Below, in pieces: positions 26,201-39,310 of a stretch of 64,000 bases of DNA. Source of the DNA: Callipepla californica brunnescens (lineage: Eukaryota > Chordata > Aves > Galliformes > Odontophoridae); assembly GCA_023055505.1 (NCBI GenBank), contig JALIRH010000002.1, forward strand, positions 35,349,733-35,413,732, read 5' to 3'. Position 1 is the first letter of the stretch. Each line of letters begins with the position of its first letter. The position numbers and the translations under genes were made by a program. The notes below the pieces were generated by a model. The model saw nothing but the letters and a program-made list of their open reading frames with translations, was not told the origin of the DNA and ran no database searches.

Positions 26201-29200
26201 ATTATCACATTTATAAAGATTGCTGCTGGAATGATGCATCCATTTCTGGGGTCAATATTCTCTAAAGGCACTGGGAAAATAGACTACAAAAGTTCTTGGA
26301 GAGTTTAAGAAAATCTTCAGTGTGAGAGACCAAGCAAGACAGATCTTAGTAGTTCATTTGAAAAAGCACATTTAGAAAAAAATCTGATTCCGGTGCATAA
26401 ATACCGTTCTCTAAAGAAAACATCAGATAGAAAAGGTTGTGTAATCCTGTGGAAGGACTGTAACAATCAAGAGCTGAAACCTATGCAAAACTAGTTTAAA
26501 TTAAGATCACTGCCTAATTATGGAAAACAAGTTAATTACTGAGGACAAAAATAAAAAAGCTATAAGCAGAAGCTCAGTATTCTTCATCTCTGGAAATTTT
26601 TATAGGACCATGCTTCTTCTAAAGCCAAGACATTGGCGTCATAACAGGTTAACTACATGAAGTTGAGTGACCTATGATAAGAAGAGGATAAGGCTTTCCT
26701 TAATTGGCAATTCTGCTCTTAAAATCAGTGGAAAATAACATGATTCAAAATCTAGAAAGACAAAAACTGCAGAAAATAGTAACTCTGTAGACTTGATGGA
26801 ATCCAGCCTAAGCTAATGCAAGCACAACAGCAGTACAACAGTACTTAGGAGCAAAGTCATTGCCTGAGGAACAGTCTACTATAGTAATACCACTTGTGAA
26901 AAAAATAAGCAAAAATGCTTTGGTATCTTGGTACTTGAAGAAAATGTACACAGTATCTCAGATATTTTGCAGTACTGCCGTACTAAATAGCAAATATAAA
27001 ATGCAACATCTTGCATCTTAAATCGCTTTCAATTGACTGATTGATTCATCGGTCTGGTGGATTATAATGCAACAGTGCATACAAGAATGAAGTAGTATTT
27101 TAAATGGAATCTGAGACTTTCTAAAACTCTAGGAACTGGAGGAGGAAGTTTAAGTAGACATTTTGTCCGCAAGTGACAAGATGCATGATGGAAATTCATT
27201 TCATGAACCCCCACTTTAACATTTGAAGTTCTTAATGAGAAATAAAGAATGGTGGGAAATGGCAAATGTAATACTGAAAGTGTATGCTGATATTTATGTC
27301 ATTTGACATTTAATGACAGATACTCTCCATTGTATTCTGCCTTCCACATTTAACTCTACTGTCTTCAGCATCTGAAATATGGGAACTAACACCTCCAATT
27401 TAAATGAGAACTTCTAAGAGGCTTTACTTGTGAAGTGTCAACCATATGGCAGAACAATTTAATCAAATATAACTGTTCTTTATCTTTACACAACAATAAT
27501 CATATTGAAAGTGCTACAGTTCAAATCTTTTTAGTTTTAATGTTAAATTGCATACTTATTTTCAGGCTGATAAAGTGGTTCATTGAGGCAAAATAAAAAG
27601 AGCTGAAGTAGCAGCTGAATTTTAACAAGACTTTTCTCATTGCGTAAAGCTTAATAAGATTGTATCCAAGTTAATTTTAACTACACATTATATGTGCACT
27701 AATTTCATGAAAAATACTGAAGGGAAATGTCTTAAGAAATTTTGTAGACCTTAGTGTTGATTAACATTTTTATTACTTGAAATGTGCTTTTTTTCTATGC
27801 TAGTGAAAGGTTGAAATGTCATAAATGTGACCTTCTTATTCTTTGTTAGATGAATCTTCCCTGATATCAATTGTAAAAGTACATAAGGTGGTTTTCTTCT
27901 TCATTTACTGATATAATTTCTCATGAAAGCCTTATTTTCACACCTCAGCCAACAACAACAACCAAGGAAACTTCTGCTTTACAGAGCATCAGAGGGCTGG
28001 ACGTGAAGGAAAGACTGACCTTATCATTTTGCATTTATAAGGATGTATTAAGCAGGGCTTTAGCCTTTTCTGTTTACTAACCACAAACGTTCTACTTCTT
28101 CAAAAGCCATTTTGTCTAAAGTCATTCTTGGGTACATGGAGTTCAAATAAAAGAAAAAGATCTTATAGTTTTATTTCTCATTATAAAATGTGAAATATCT
28201 TTATGAATATTAAATATAGATAACAATTGTAAAAAAAGAAAAAAGAAAAAACATTAGCTGAACATGGGGACACATGCACTATTTCTTCAGGGAGTATTAT
28301 ACTACATACAGAAACAGACTAAATCTGTACACAGCCACACTACCTCACTCATGTACCTCATTTCTGCAGGAGGAAGTAAGAAGAGATGCTCCTGAGCTGT
28401 GGAACTCCTTGCAAGAACAAAAATCAACATTACAAATGCCTTAACCCATTGCTGTACCCATACTTTTCCTGGGTGCCTGCAAGCTGCTGCATGCAGGTCA
28501 GCATCACCTGGAAAACATCTCCTTTAATTTTATTCTTTTTCCATTATTCTCTGCCATTTCAGCACCGCAGCCTGGTCAGAAGGTTCATTGGTGCTGGCTT
28601 GTTGTTGGCGTCAAACACATAGCAGCCCTAGGGAGTTGTAACTGCTGTGCCTCCTGTCTGTGCCCCATTACTTCAGCACACTGGGTGCCATGAGGATGAG
28701 CAACTGGTTTCTTCCCCTGGGTTTTAGATGTGACAGACAGGGTTATGCTGAAGACTTCAGTACTGTGTTTTGCTTAAAGACCTACCCATTAAACCTAGAC
28801 CCACACAATAAACATCGGTTTCTATCCCTTAAATATCTCCCACAAAATAAGGAATACAAACATCTCTATGTAGCCAGTATCTTCAGAGGATACTAATTTT
28901 TTAGCAAGATCCAGATGTCTGTAACATCCAGAAACCCCAAAACATTCCAAAAGGAATCCAACACTGCTCCTCTATGACTTTGTTCATAGGGGGTAAACGA
29001 CCCTTAGCTGCTACTTTTATCACCAGAGGAGTGGATTACATTTAACATCTAAAGTGGTAGAATGGAAGCAGTGGGATTTGGACTCATTTCTAAACTCTGC
29101 AAAACAAACAGTATCATTGGTTTCCAACAGGTGAGATTTTAATTACTAGGCAAGGCTTACCAAGATAATGTACTGCCAGCTTAGTAATGATTGAGTTTGA

Positions 29201-32200
29201 AATCTAGGTTATTTCCAAAGGTTGGTTTTGTATGGACTTGTTTACTACAGGGAAAACTGCTTTTCAGTATTAGGGGTTACGCATAACAGACTATGATGTG
29301 CAGTCTGAAATGAAAGAAGGCTATCCTTTGTGCAAGTAATCCTATCATACCAAATCTATCTTGCAATAAATCAAGATGGAAGGGGTGATGGATGAGAATT
29401 TACTGCTAACACAATCATATTCTGAATGAGCCTCTGCAAGTGCAGCTCCAAACTATTTATGAGTTTACAGAGTTCATGTTGAACTTGACAAATGTAGATA
29501 AAGCTCTGACTGCTCTGACTATAATCCATAATCACATACCTTTATTCTTTACTTCATCTCTGTTTTGCATCCTGCTGCTTCTCTGCACCATCTCCTGAAA
29601 TGGAAAAGGCAGATTTCTTCCATTTGAAAGATATTTTATGAAAAGTTGATCTTTTCTGTCTCCTGTCCTTGAATAGTAAAAGGCATCATCATCAAATCAA
29701 TAGAAACAAAATTTCATATCCACGGTGCTATGAACAGCTTCTTAGACAAAGCTCTCTTGTTTTCATAAACAATTCATATGACAGGCAGTTAACATTTTCT
29801 GATCATTAGCTGTTCCTTCCTACATTTTTTAAACTTGTTTACAGCATTGATTTGAAAACTTCAAGAAATTGAATCTTTTTTTTTCCCTTATCAACATCAA
29901 GCATGAGGAGATATCTGCAGTAGAATCAGTAAAGCTACCCCATGACCAAGAATTGTTTTACTTGTTCGTGTATGTGTACTTACATGATAACTAGGTAACT
30001 GCAATTCAGATGAGTTATAATTACTAACTAGAATCTATCAGTGTTGTGAATGAGACAAATGAAATCCCAAACTGACAAAACAGAACGAGAAAAGTTCAAA
30101 GCACATAGGATCACACAGAAGTGAATGACATACACAAAAAAATATTTAAAGATTGACGGAAGAGGAAGAAATTCAGCATACATGGGATCCATAGAAAATT
30201 GTATGGGTGAATGCATTCTTTCCTAAAGCACACAGAACGTATGTCCTTGCAGGGATGAGACAGACTGGCATGACCAGTGCAAGTGCTTTAAGATGCTTGG
30301 ATGGGAAGTGCTATAGTATTGATTAAAAAAATAATACTAATAAAGAAATAAGATTTCTCTTGATTCTTTTATTATAAGCTTGGCATTGTCAGTAGTAACA
30401 TAATTATCAAGGACTGCAAATCTTATCCTCAGTATGTAGATATTTATGGGCTCATAGGTGTATTCTCATTCAAATACGCTATGCATCAAAGCATTGGAAT
30501 AGGAGATGAAGTGACCTTTCCTAAACATCATTGCTGTACTGATAAACTGTTTCCCTACCCTACTGTATAATTACATCAACCTGCTGAAACTAAATCAAGC
30601 AATAGGGGAACCACCACTTCCCATGCAGCTCAAACTGGGGGAGAAGACTAAGCACATCATTGTGTTAAGAGGATTTCCTGAAAAGTGCGTGAAATGTTTG
30701 TCCCATTTAATGGCACTGCTCACAATCGTGCATCCATCTTCTTCCATTTCAATTGTTTTTCTTAATAATGAAGCAGTAACAAATCATTCCCCATAACGGC
30801 ATTAAATCAAATGATGTGATGCAACTAAAAAGTTCACTGCCATAAAAACTGTCAGACTGGAAAAATATTAACATGAGTACATGACACGCACACAAGGAAA
30901 AGCAGTTTTGAACTTCATCAGAATACATAATGTGGTATCAGTGTAGTGACATGAATTTGGAGCGGCAAGATACTGGCACTAAATTTCCAAAGGGTGACAC
31001 TCTGAACTCCTCAGCCACTCAGCCATGGGACTGAGACATGGGATTTTAACTTTCAGATAGAGATTATGCAAAAAGGCTGCTCTGAATAGGCAGGGAAAGG
31101 TGGAGCACTGAAAATCTCTCCTGTTATCATGTACTGTAAATGCTGGTATTTCCAGGCTACTCAACTAGCCCGGATTACTCAGCCCAGTAAATTCCACTTA
31201 ACCCTTTCCTCTTTCTCAGAAAAGGTGGAACAAAAAGGAAGACTTACTCGGAGGGTAAATATTAGCATGAGTACTAATGCCATGATCTTTTCTGTAAAAT
31301 ATTGTAATTGTTTTCCATTTTTAGTTGATGTTAAAGAAGCAATGATCCATAAAAGCAGCAATTATTTCTTCAGTGCATTTCAGATACTGTTCCCCCACAA
31401 TCTTCTATTTTCTAATTTGTAACTCAGCTAACTGCTCAGTAGCTACTAATCACAATTCAAAGCAAAGGAAGAGCATTATCTTCACGCAATCAAAGAGGGA
31501 GTACATGATTAGAACTGAAACTCTGCTTTAGGTTATCCTCCTGGCATGGAGTATCACATAGCCACAGAGAAATTAACCATAAACTTCTGCAAAAGGTAAG
31601 TGACATTTTACAGAATTGCATTATTTCTCTTTCCTTACATCTGTAAATAGTTAAAAAAAATACCAGATTTGATTACACTAAGAGAAAAAGGATAACGGGA
31701 GGGTTCTCACCCTGCAAAAACGAATTGACTGCTCAATTCTGCACATGCACTGATGGACATTACTGGATTTTGCACACTCATAGGAGCAAGATTGTGCAGA
31801 AGCTTCAGATAAAAACATAAACAAACTTCTAACTTCAGATATTATTAAGAGGTAAAGCAAAACCTTTTCTTTGAACTTCACATTGCTCCATACAACTGAC
31901 ATTTAACTTCGTACTTTTGTTCCAATATATGATGAATGAAATCAATTTAAACCATATCTGATAAGTCAAACATTTACTTATACTTAAAATTATATCTCCC
32001 TGAATTATTTTCTAGAAAAAAAAAAAACTAAATACCAGACTACTTGCAATGTCCCATATTACAGCTACCTTTTTTTGAGTGGATATGAAATAATACAATT
32101 ACTGTACTGTACTACAAAATATTCTCATAAATAACTAAGTCATGTATGTCAAACAAATTAAAACTGCATTGCCCTGTCTTTTGTTTTCATTTTTTTCTCC

Positions 32201-32892
32201 TTGTTGGCCTACAAACTACAATAACCTTGTAAGGCTCTCCCAGTCAATAGTTAGCACATCTTTCTGATGGAAAACCCTGGAGGTGTAAGATGGAAAATAT
32301 GCCTTCTCCGTAAACGTTACCAGAGAATGCAGATAACTTCTGGCAGAAAGCAAGATGGGATTTCAATTCAAACACTGAGATGGAGAAATAGTGGCTGGGG
32401 CTCACCACAGTTAAGCAGCCAAACCAGGCCCAAAGCCCCAGCCTTGAATTTCAAACATTAGATTATCTCTGCATGTAGCACATTTTCTTAAAACAGATTA
32501 TCATTTTCCCAGATACAATTGCACATTTGGAATGTGCAAAAGAGAAAACAACTATTTTTCCCCTCCTTCAGCTGCCCACAACAAGGGGTAACACATCAGG
32601 GGTATCACACCAAACCTGACCACAGACAGAAGACTTTCACTGTAAAATAAAACAATTGGCAAAACTGAAACTCATGATGTGCTTATGCTTTCTCCTGTTT
32701 GTTTTCAGTTGCCACAGCTCCGTTCTTTGTAAAAGCTAACCAGAGAATATGTGCCTTTGGCTATGGCCCTCTGCACACAAAGACAGGGAGCTCCAGCATG
32801 GACACATAAAGCCCCAGAGGCCAACAAACAGCCAGGAGAAATTATGTCTGCAGGCATGACAGAGCAGCACAATATCTAATAATCTATCTACA
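20270..32892. other. 12.6 kb intergenic block without recognisable interspersed repeats
   Basis: No CR1, LTR or mariner signature was seen in this span. Small simple repeats are present: (AAAC)n at about 23152-23178, A runs near 22347, 23508 and 23649, and a G22 run at 25969-25990. A direct repeat of 18 bp lies at 24105-24122 and 24146-24163. No coding exon is supported; open frames are short and AT-driven. Confidence 0.55.
25969..25990. repeat. poly-G tract (22 G)
   Basis: An uninterrupted run of 22 G preceded by GTGGTGGT. It can form intramolecular G-quadruplexes on the plus strand and is prone to length error in sequencing. Confidence 0.95.
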
Positions 32893-32980
32893 AATCATAG
32901 AATCGTCAGAGAATCACAGAACTGTGTGAGTCGGAAGGAACCCTTAAGGGCCATCTAGGCCAGGCTACCTCCACAGACAC
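32893..32980 (-). mobile_element. CR1 LINE tail fragment, antisense
   Basis: 'aatcatagaatcgtcagaga' followed by 'tcggaaggaacccttaaggg' and 'ccatctaggccaggctacct' is a diverged antisense CR1 end of about 90 bp. Confidence 0.8.
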
Positions 32981-33201
32981 TTAATTATGAAAAACTTGGA
33001 AGTGACATGAATACAGTATTTTTGTCTGATGTTTTTCCTCATGAGCTCTAACTTTGAGCTTTACAACTACAATTAACTGACGCATAGCTCCACTTATGTA
33101 TTTATTCATATTTAGTTAGTTTACAGACTCTCTGTTCTTGAATTCATATATGGTTTTAACAGAAAGAAAACCAGAAGCTCAGCTACAGAGTGCACCAAGA
33201 G

Positions 33202-33487
33202 AACCATAGAATCATAGAACTGCTCAGGTTGGAAAAGAACTTCAAGACCATCAAGTCCAACCCCAAACAGATCATACTACCTTAACAACGCACCTCTAAA
33301 TCACATCCCTGAGCACCCCACCCAGATGGTTTTTAAGTTCATTCAGGGATGGTGACTCAACCACCTCCCTGGGGAGCCTGTTCCAGTGCTTAACAACCTT
33401 TTCTGTAAAGTTTTTCCTTATATCCAACCTGAACCTCCCCTGGTGCAACTTGAGGCCATTTCCCCAAAACAATCGCTGTCTTATCAA
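33202..33487 (-). mobile_element. CR1 LINE 3' fragment, antisense, with ORF2 C-terminus still open
   Basis: Antisense CR1 from 'accatagaatcatagaactg' to 'aaaacaatcgctgtcttatc'. On the minus strand, codons from 33487 down to 33296 stay open for 63 residues and include [20 protein letters not shown] and [10 protein letters not shown], the recognisable C-terminal end of CR1 ORF2. The copy is 5'-truncated, with no reverse transcriptase core. The intact tail frame suggests moderate age. Confidence 0.95.
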
Positions 33488-34225
33488 AAACAGAAATCTG
33501 TCATGGAAAAAAACTTGACATCTCAGAGATATTCAGAAGGCAACCAGCCTACACAATCTGTCAGTGAAGAAACCTGGCACAGGCCCCTGGGGATTCCTAC
33601 ACCTCCAGCAGGTGTTCCTGTACACTCCTGTTCTGCCCAAACACAGGTAACAACAGTAGCTAAGGCTCAAAATGACAGTTAGCTCCCACAGGTGGAAATT
33701 CCTCGGTCCACCCCACCTCTGATGGAAAGAAAACTTCTGGCATCCCTCCACTGGCACACCCATTACAACCAATTTTAGTACTTGTATATACCAGGCTGAT
33801 ACCAAACGTTCTGGAAATGGCAGCATAGTTTAATTATAAAAAACAAGATGATTAGACAAATGAGTCTTTCATAAATTGCCCTGAGAAAACAGCAGAACAC
33901 TCTAGTCAATTTCTTAGCACAGAAAGTTCTCTGCAGCATTTTTTAAAAGAGCAGTCCTCATTTCAGTGAATAATTTAACTCTACACATCCTGTCAATCAT
34001 AAAGTCACCTCATCCTGAAAATCTGGGCAAGGTGACAAGGCAGTTAGCAGAATGCCTTCACCGCTGAGCAGCACTTCTGCCTGTAGGGAAAGGAGGAATA
34101 CTCACCAGACAAGAACTGAAAAGAGAGAGGAAGACAACTTGAGGAATGTCTTAGGACATAAAATATCTTAATCTCTCATCAACTTCTAATCTGTGACTTT
34201 CTCCAATTTGATTTTATCCTAGATT
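33488..34225. other. inter-repeat sequence, nothing recognised
   Basis: Lies between two CR1 copies. Some may be highly decayed CR1, but I could not support that. An open frame of 98 codons (33386-33682) runs out of the antisense CR1 and is a shadow. Confidence 0.45.
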
Positions 34226-35518
34226 CAGTTTTCAGGAGCTGGCAGGGCTCACTCAGAGAGCTTTAAACTAGGTATGAAGGGAGAAGGGGATAAAATGACA
34301 CTCACTATGGTGGAGTGAGTAGCTCAGAGATTTCAACCAGATTTGATGGGGGAAGAGGGTGGAGGTCTGTGAGACAGTGAAGGTCTTGGGGATGTTGTCA
34401 TTGTAGGAGATTGCAGGGAAAAACCTCTGGATTGTCCTGTAGGATCTTGTGAGGACTCCTCAGAAGAAGTAACATTGCAAATATCCCACGTGAAATCTTC
34501 TTGTGTCCCTTTAGGGATACCTGCACCTGCTGCTTCCCTGAAGTGTCTGTATACTAATGCACACAGTATGGGAAATAAACAGGAAGAGTTGGGGGTTTGC
34601 ATGCAATCACAAGGCCATGACCTCATAGCAATCACAGAGACGCGGTGGGACAGCTCGCATGACTGGAATACTGCCATGGATGGCTACACTCCTTTTAGGA
34701 AAAGCAGGCTGGCAAGGTGGGGTGGTGGAGTTGCTCTTTATGTGAGAGAGCAGCTAGAATGAATCAAATTTCACCTGGAGGAGGGTGATCTACCAGTGTA
34801 GAGTCTGTGGGTGAGAATTAAAGGGCAGTCCAGTATGCGTGACACTATGTGGGGGTGTATTATAGGCCCCCTGATCAGGAGGAGGAAGTTGATGAGGCCT
34901 TCTAGATGCAGCTGGAAGTAGCCTCATGATCTCAAGTTCTGGCTCTTATGGGGGACTTCAATTATTCAGACACTTGTTGGGAAAGCAACATGGCCAGGTA
35001 CATGTGCTCCACACAGTTCCTGCAATGTTTTGAAGATAACTTTCTGATGCAGGTGGTGGAGGAGCCAACAAGGAGTGGGGGGTTGCTGGACCTTGTTCTT
35101 GCTAATAAGAATGGGCTCATTAGGGAAGGGAAGGTCAGAGGTAGCTTGGAATATACCAATCACAAGACGGTGGAGTTCAAGTTCTTGAGAGGAAGAAGCA
35201 AACCAAAAAGTAGGATTGCTGCCCTGGATTTCAGGAGAGCCAACTTCGATCTCTTCTTGGAGCTATCCAGTGGGCTAGGGTGTTAGAAGGCAAGGGGGCC
35301 TGTGATGCTGGTCAGCATTTAAACAGCACTTAGGAATGTTTCCAGGGCCTACAGACAAGTAAGGCTAAAGCCAACCTGGAATTGAATCTGGCAAAGGAAA
35401 TAAAGGATAATAAGAAAGTTTTTTAAGGAAGTCAACAGTAAAAGGAAGACTAGGGAAAATGTGTTTCTACTGCTGAATGAGGGGAGTGTTCTGGTAACAG
35501 GGAATGCCAAGAAAGCAA
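34226..35518 (+). mobile_element. CR1 LINE 5'/ORF2 endonuclease-domain fragment, sense
   Basis: The start carries CR1 text, 'gagctttaaactaggtatga'. ORF2 then encodes part of the AP-type endonuclease: CLYTNAHSMGNKQEEL, HDLIAITETRWDSSHDWN and GGGVALYVREQ (34475-34762), then in a different frame MGDFNYSDTCW, EEPTRSGGLLDLVLAN and ALDFRRANFDLF (34948-35286). The ITET and GDFN motifs are hallmark endonuclease residues. A stop at 34760 and at least one frameshift break the frame, so it is a pseudogenised copy. It lacks the reverse transcriptase and ends abruptly where an antisense CR1 begins. Most chicken CR1 copies keep only the 3' end, so a 5' piece like this is less common. Confidence 0.9.
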
Positions 35519-35553
35519 GAGTGGCTTGGGTTGGAAGGAACCTTAAAGTCCAC
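35519..35553 (-). mobile_element. antisense CR1 fragment, proximal part, split by an LTR
   Basis: 'tggcttgggttggaaggaac' plus 'cttaaagtccac' is the start of an antisense CR1 3' end. Its continuation is found 774 bp later, at 36328, on the far side of the LTR-like insertion. Confidence 0.85.
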
Positions 35554-36327
35554 TGTCACACTCCGATATAAAGGAGGGAGACGAGGTTCTTAAGATTATG
35601 TGTATACCCAGCATGAGATTAAGAAATAACGGTCCAAATGTTGGTCTGACCAGTTTATTACCAATACTGACCAGGGACATGGGGAAAGGGAAGGCGGACA
35701 CTGTTAAGCGTGATGGGGAAGGGAAGGCGAGCGATAGGAAAGATACGAAAGAAGCAAGGATTTGTACAACGCAGGGAAAGTCACCAGCCAGGATCCTAGG
35801 GGCGGTCCAGTTGCAAACGGCTCCGACAGTCCGAGGCAGAAGGGCAGGGGATGGCAGAAGCAGGGAGAACAGCAACAGTGACGGGGTCAACCCCGAGAGG
35901 GGCAGCAGCGAACACTGACCAGCTCGTGAGGACTCTAAGAGAAGGCCTCTCCAGGTAGCAGCAGTGATGAGCTCAGGAAGTCTCTCCAAAGAGAAACCCC
36001 CATACAGAGAAAATCTCACCACTTCGTGGCTGCAGGACCCCTATATTTATCTTCCAGATTCCTCCAGTCTACGTGGCAAATCCCATGCTAGTGTGCCAGG
36101 CAAGCGTCTCCTGAGATGGCTATCTCCCCACGGAGATGAGTACCAAACAAAAGAGTGTTCAGCGGCCATTGAGCTGCAGCTTATCGCTCTTTCGTTGCCC
36201 CAGGACATGCCCATCTGCTTGTCCCTTAGACAAAGGATTTCACAACCTTGTCCAGGACTTGCTTGGACATTTTCGGACACGTTCATCAGCAAACTTTGAG
36301 GCAATGGTATTATATTAGTCTCTTACA
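35554..36327 (-). mobile_element. solo LTR-like element inserted in CR1
   Basis: A 774-bp insertion interrupts an otherwise continuous antisense CR1. Its ends are TGT...ACA, and it is flanked by 'tccac' (35549-35553) and 'cccac' (36328-36332), read as a 5-bp target-site duplication with one substitution. On the minus strand there is an AATAAA (complement of 35654-35659) about 100 bp before the 3' end and a TATA-like box (complement of about 36042-36050), which favours minus orientation. CpG content is higher than in the flanks. No internal retroviral genes are present, so a solo LTR left by recombination is the simplest reading. The family was not identified. Confidence 0.65.
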
Positions 36328-36590
36328 CCCACCCAGTTCCAACCCCTTGCTGTGGGCAGGGCTGCCCCCCACCAACTCAGGCTGCCCATGGCTCCATTGA
36401 GCCTGGCCTTGAACACCTCCAGGGATCAGAAACCCATAGCTTCTCTGGGCAGCCTGCGCAAGTGCCTCACCGCTCTCCCAGTGAAAAATTTCCTCTCAAT
36501 GTCTGACCTAAATCTCCCCTACTTTAGTTTAAATCAATTCCCCTTTGCCCTATCACCCAGTACCCTAAATGATACTTTGATTAAGTTTGA
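36328..36590 (-). mobile_element. antisense CR1 fragment, distal part
   Basis: Resumes the CR1 interrupted at 35553: 'cccacccagttccaacccct', 'tgggcagggctgccccccac', 'cttgaacacctccagggatc' and 'aaatttcctctcaatgtctg', fading out after 'gccctatcacccagtaccct'. Confidence 0.9.
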
Positions 36591-39310
36591 TTGAAGGCCA
36601 TGAAGTTTTCTTACAAGCACCAATTACTTTGTCTAGAAAAATGCTGTCAAACAAGGTATTATCAGATGGTAACTGAAAACATTCACACTGTGTTAGAAGG
36701 AAATGGTAAATTCAGAGTATCACATGAAGTGACAGAAAGGTGTTGGCAGAACCAGTTCTGAGCTGCTGTGTGACAATGCCATTCTGACGACTTTCATATT
36801 GTAAACAACCTTTGTATCATACTTGCACACTAGCAGTGGCTACCACTGTGATTTTATCCACCTTCAAACTGAGGACAAAAAAGGCAGATGTTGCCACATA
36901 GTAATAAAAATATGAGATGTATTTTTGGGACACTGGAAGGAATCAAGCACAAAGCAATCCTGCATAACTGATGTAAACCCTTCCAAAATAATCAGATCAT
37001 CTTAATGCATTTCTCCTTTTCCTTTACCTTGTGCTGTCACTACACAACGATTTCACTCAACGTGATAATTCTTTTCCCTCCAAAATCATTCAAGATATGC
37101 TCAGTTTTTGCATAAATTCAGTCTTCAGGTTAAACCTGGGCTCCAGGTAGATCCACAGCTTCAACTTTCCTAAAATACTGTAGGTAGTTCTTTACAGGAA
37201 AAGCAATAAAGGCGCAGCTGGCTGAGGTGGCTTGTTAGGTTTTGGAGTGTTCAATTACACAGCAGGAGAAATGAAATGGTTTTCAAGCATAAATCAAGCA
37301 GCTTCAAATGAAAGGAATGCAGACTGGTTAGCTGAGAAGGGGAAGGTCAGAGTTACAGGTTTTTTAATAGAAATACAGAGAGCAAAGAGGTACAAACAAT
37401 GGACAATGGAACAGTGTGAAATGAAAAAATGTGATGGTGAGAATGCTCCTTATTTCATTTTCTAATGATCTTAGGATGTTTTCTTATTCCAGCATCTTCA
37501 CTGTCCGAGTTGTATATATTGATTAATTAAATCTCCATCTTTCCTTCCTACAGAGAATAGTTGTCAGGACATAACTGAAGGCACTGTCCCTGCAAAGCAA
37601 CTGAAATGGTTTAACTCAAAAGAAAAATGGTGTGACATTAATGTGGTGCTTCTGAGAACTCCATGCCTTATGCGACTTTCCTGCTCCTTTTTTTTTTTTT
37701 TTCTTTGCAAGAACATCACCTGCTGAGCATTTTCAGTTCTGTGGGTATTACAGCTGTGGCTGCAGCTATTCTAGAGTGAGCTCTACTGTAAATGAACAAA
37801 GCTGGTTTTGCATTTAGGGAGTTGAATTTAGCCAACCATTAGATCAAGGGATGTGTGCTTGGTGCTGCACGGAGGACAGATTCCCAGTGTGGATGAGGGA
37901 ATTTCAAGCAGAGGTGTAGCAAAATAAAGTATGAGCCTCTTTGCTAATAGCATCATCTTGGGGGAACCCCTTCAGTGCAGAAGCGGATGAGGGAGAGAAC
38001 ATGTGGCCCTCACTGCTCCCCTTGTAGCCCCTGGCAAGGTGCAGGAGGCTGCAGGCAGGCCACAGCTGGAGCAGGACAACAGTCACTGCCCTGCTCTAAG
38101 ATGGTCCCCATTGGGCTCCTGGCAATCAGAGAAACCACTGACATCACTGTACATGATGTTTTGAGCTGCCCAAAATGCAGGAATTCCAAGCCAACTTTGC
38201 CTTCCCTGCAGCACTGAGTGAGGAGAAATCCAGCCAGCCCGCAGCCAGGCTGCGTGCAAAGCACTGGGCTCTCATTACAGCACGAGTCTACAAAAGCAAC
38301 TTGTTTGGAAAACTGCATTAAAGTGTGAACACAGCATGCCCCAGCTGGGTAATGAAATACAAGCAATGAGAATGTGAGATTGGGACTGGGGAAAAAGCTC
38401 TGAAATTCTACTGTCTGAATGAGAACGATGGGAAAATAGCTCAAGCTCGCACTCCTAATACATTGTTTAGAGTCTGTTTTTCTTAATATTATCAAAGTGA
38501 TCAAAATCTTTTTTACAATTTCACCTAATCCTTCCACATATGCATTAGGCACAGTAGTCCTTTCCATAGATGGAATCTAATCCTTCCTCAGTAATTCATG
38601 GATGTGTTTTCTTAATTTAAAAAAAATGAGGATAAATCACTCCACTCATGTGGAGTACTTATTAAGTAATAATCACTGTGCCTGGATTCCATCACAATAT
38701 ATTTTGCTACTGAGCACACTCCTTCCTTTTTATTTTATTGCAAATCCCCCTCCCCTGGTCTCTGTGGAAATGAGCAGCATAATGCCCTTATAACACTACA
38801 GATTTTGCACAGTTTGTTCTGCTCACTCTGTAGCACACGCTACTTACTGCAGTTCAGGCCAAATTCAGGAATCTGTGAGGGCACATACTCATTGTGCCCA
38901 TGAGAAACATTATAAAGCAAATCTCAATGTCTCCACTGAACAGAATAAAAGTCTCCGTTTTGTTCTTTTCTTGTATTGTACCACTGCAGGTAAACAAATG
39001 CACCAAAAGCTGTATTTGCTGGATGTTTACAGTGAATGCGTGTCATTCTCCTCATTTTACTCTGATAAAAGTAGTGTGAAACCTCTTTCCCCCCTAGAAG
39101 ACTGAGTGTCAGAAGCCATGAGAAAGGGCCAGCAGCTCTCCACACTACTTCAGCAAAAGCAGCTCATTGCAACTAGACCAGTGTATGCATTCACCTTCTA
39201 AAAAAGGTCTAATTTTTTCAATGATAAAATATTACTAGGAAGATCCAGCCTCATCCAAAGTAAAAACAGCAACCCAGCTCTTCATAGATTAACTTCAATA
39301 GCTATGAGAG
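36591..39310. other. intergenic sequence, nothing recognised
   Basis: Unique sequence with a T15 run at 37688-37702. A minus-strand open frame of 185 codons (38010-38567) shows no domain, signal or family resemblance. The block 38270-38560 is balanced in composition and could be a conserved non-coding element. No gene is called. Confidence 0.5.

Noticed and set aside
33533..33826. Possible further CR1 coding sequence between the two CR1 copies
   Set aside because: A few words look CR1-like but no ordered run of CR1 motifs could be followed.
35598..35918. 106-codon plus-strand frame in the LTR-like insert
   Set aside because: It crosses LTR sequence in the likely antisense direction and resembles no retroviral or host protein.
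38010..38567. 185-codon minus-strand open frame
   Set aside because: No domain, no homology I recognise, unusual composition for a protein, and no promoter or splice context.
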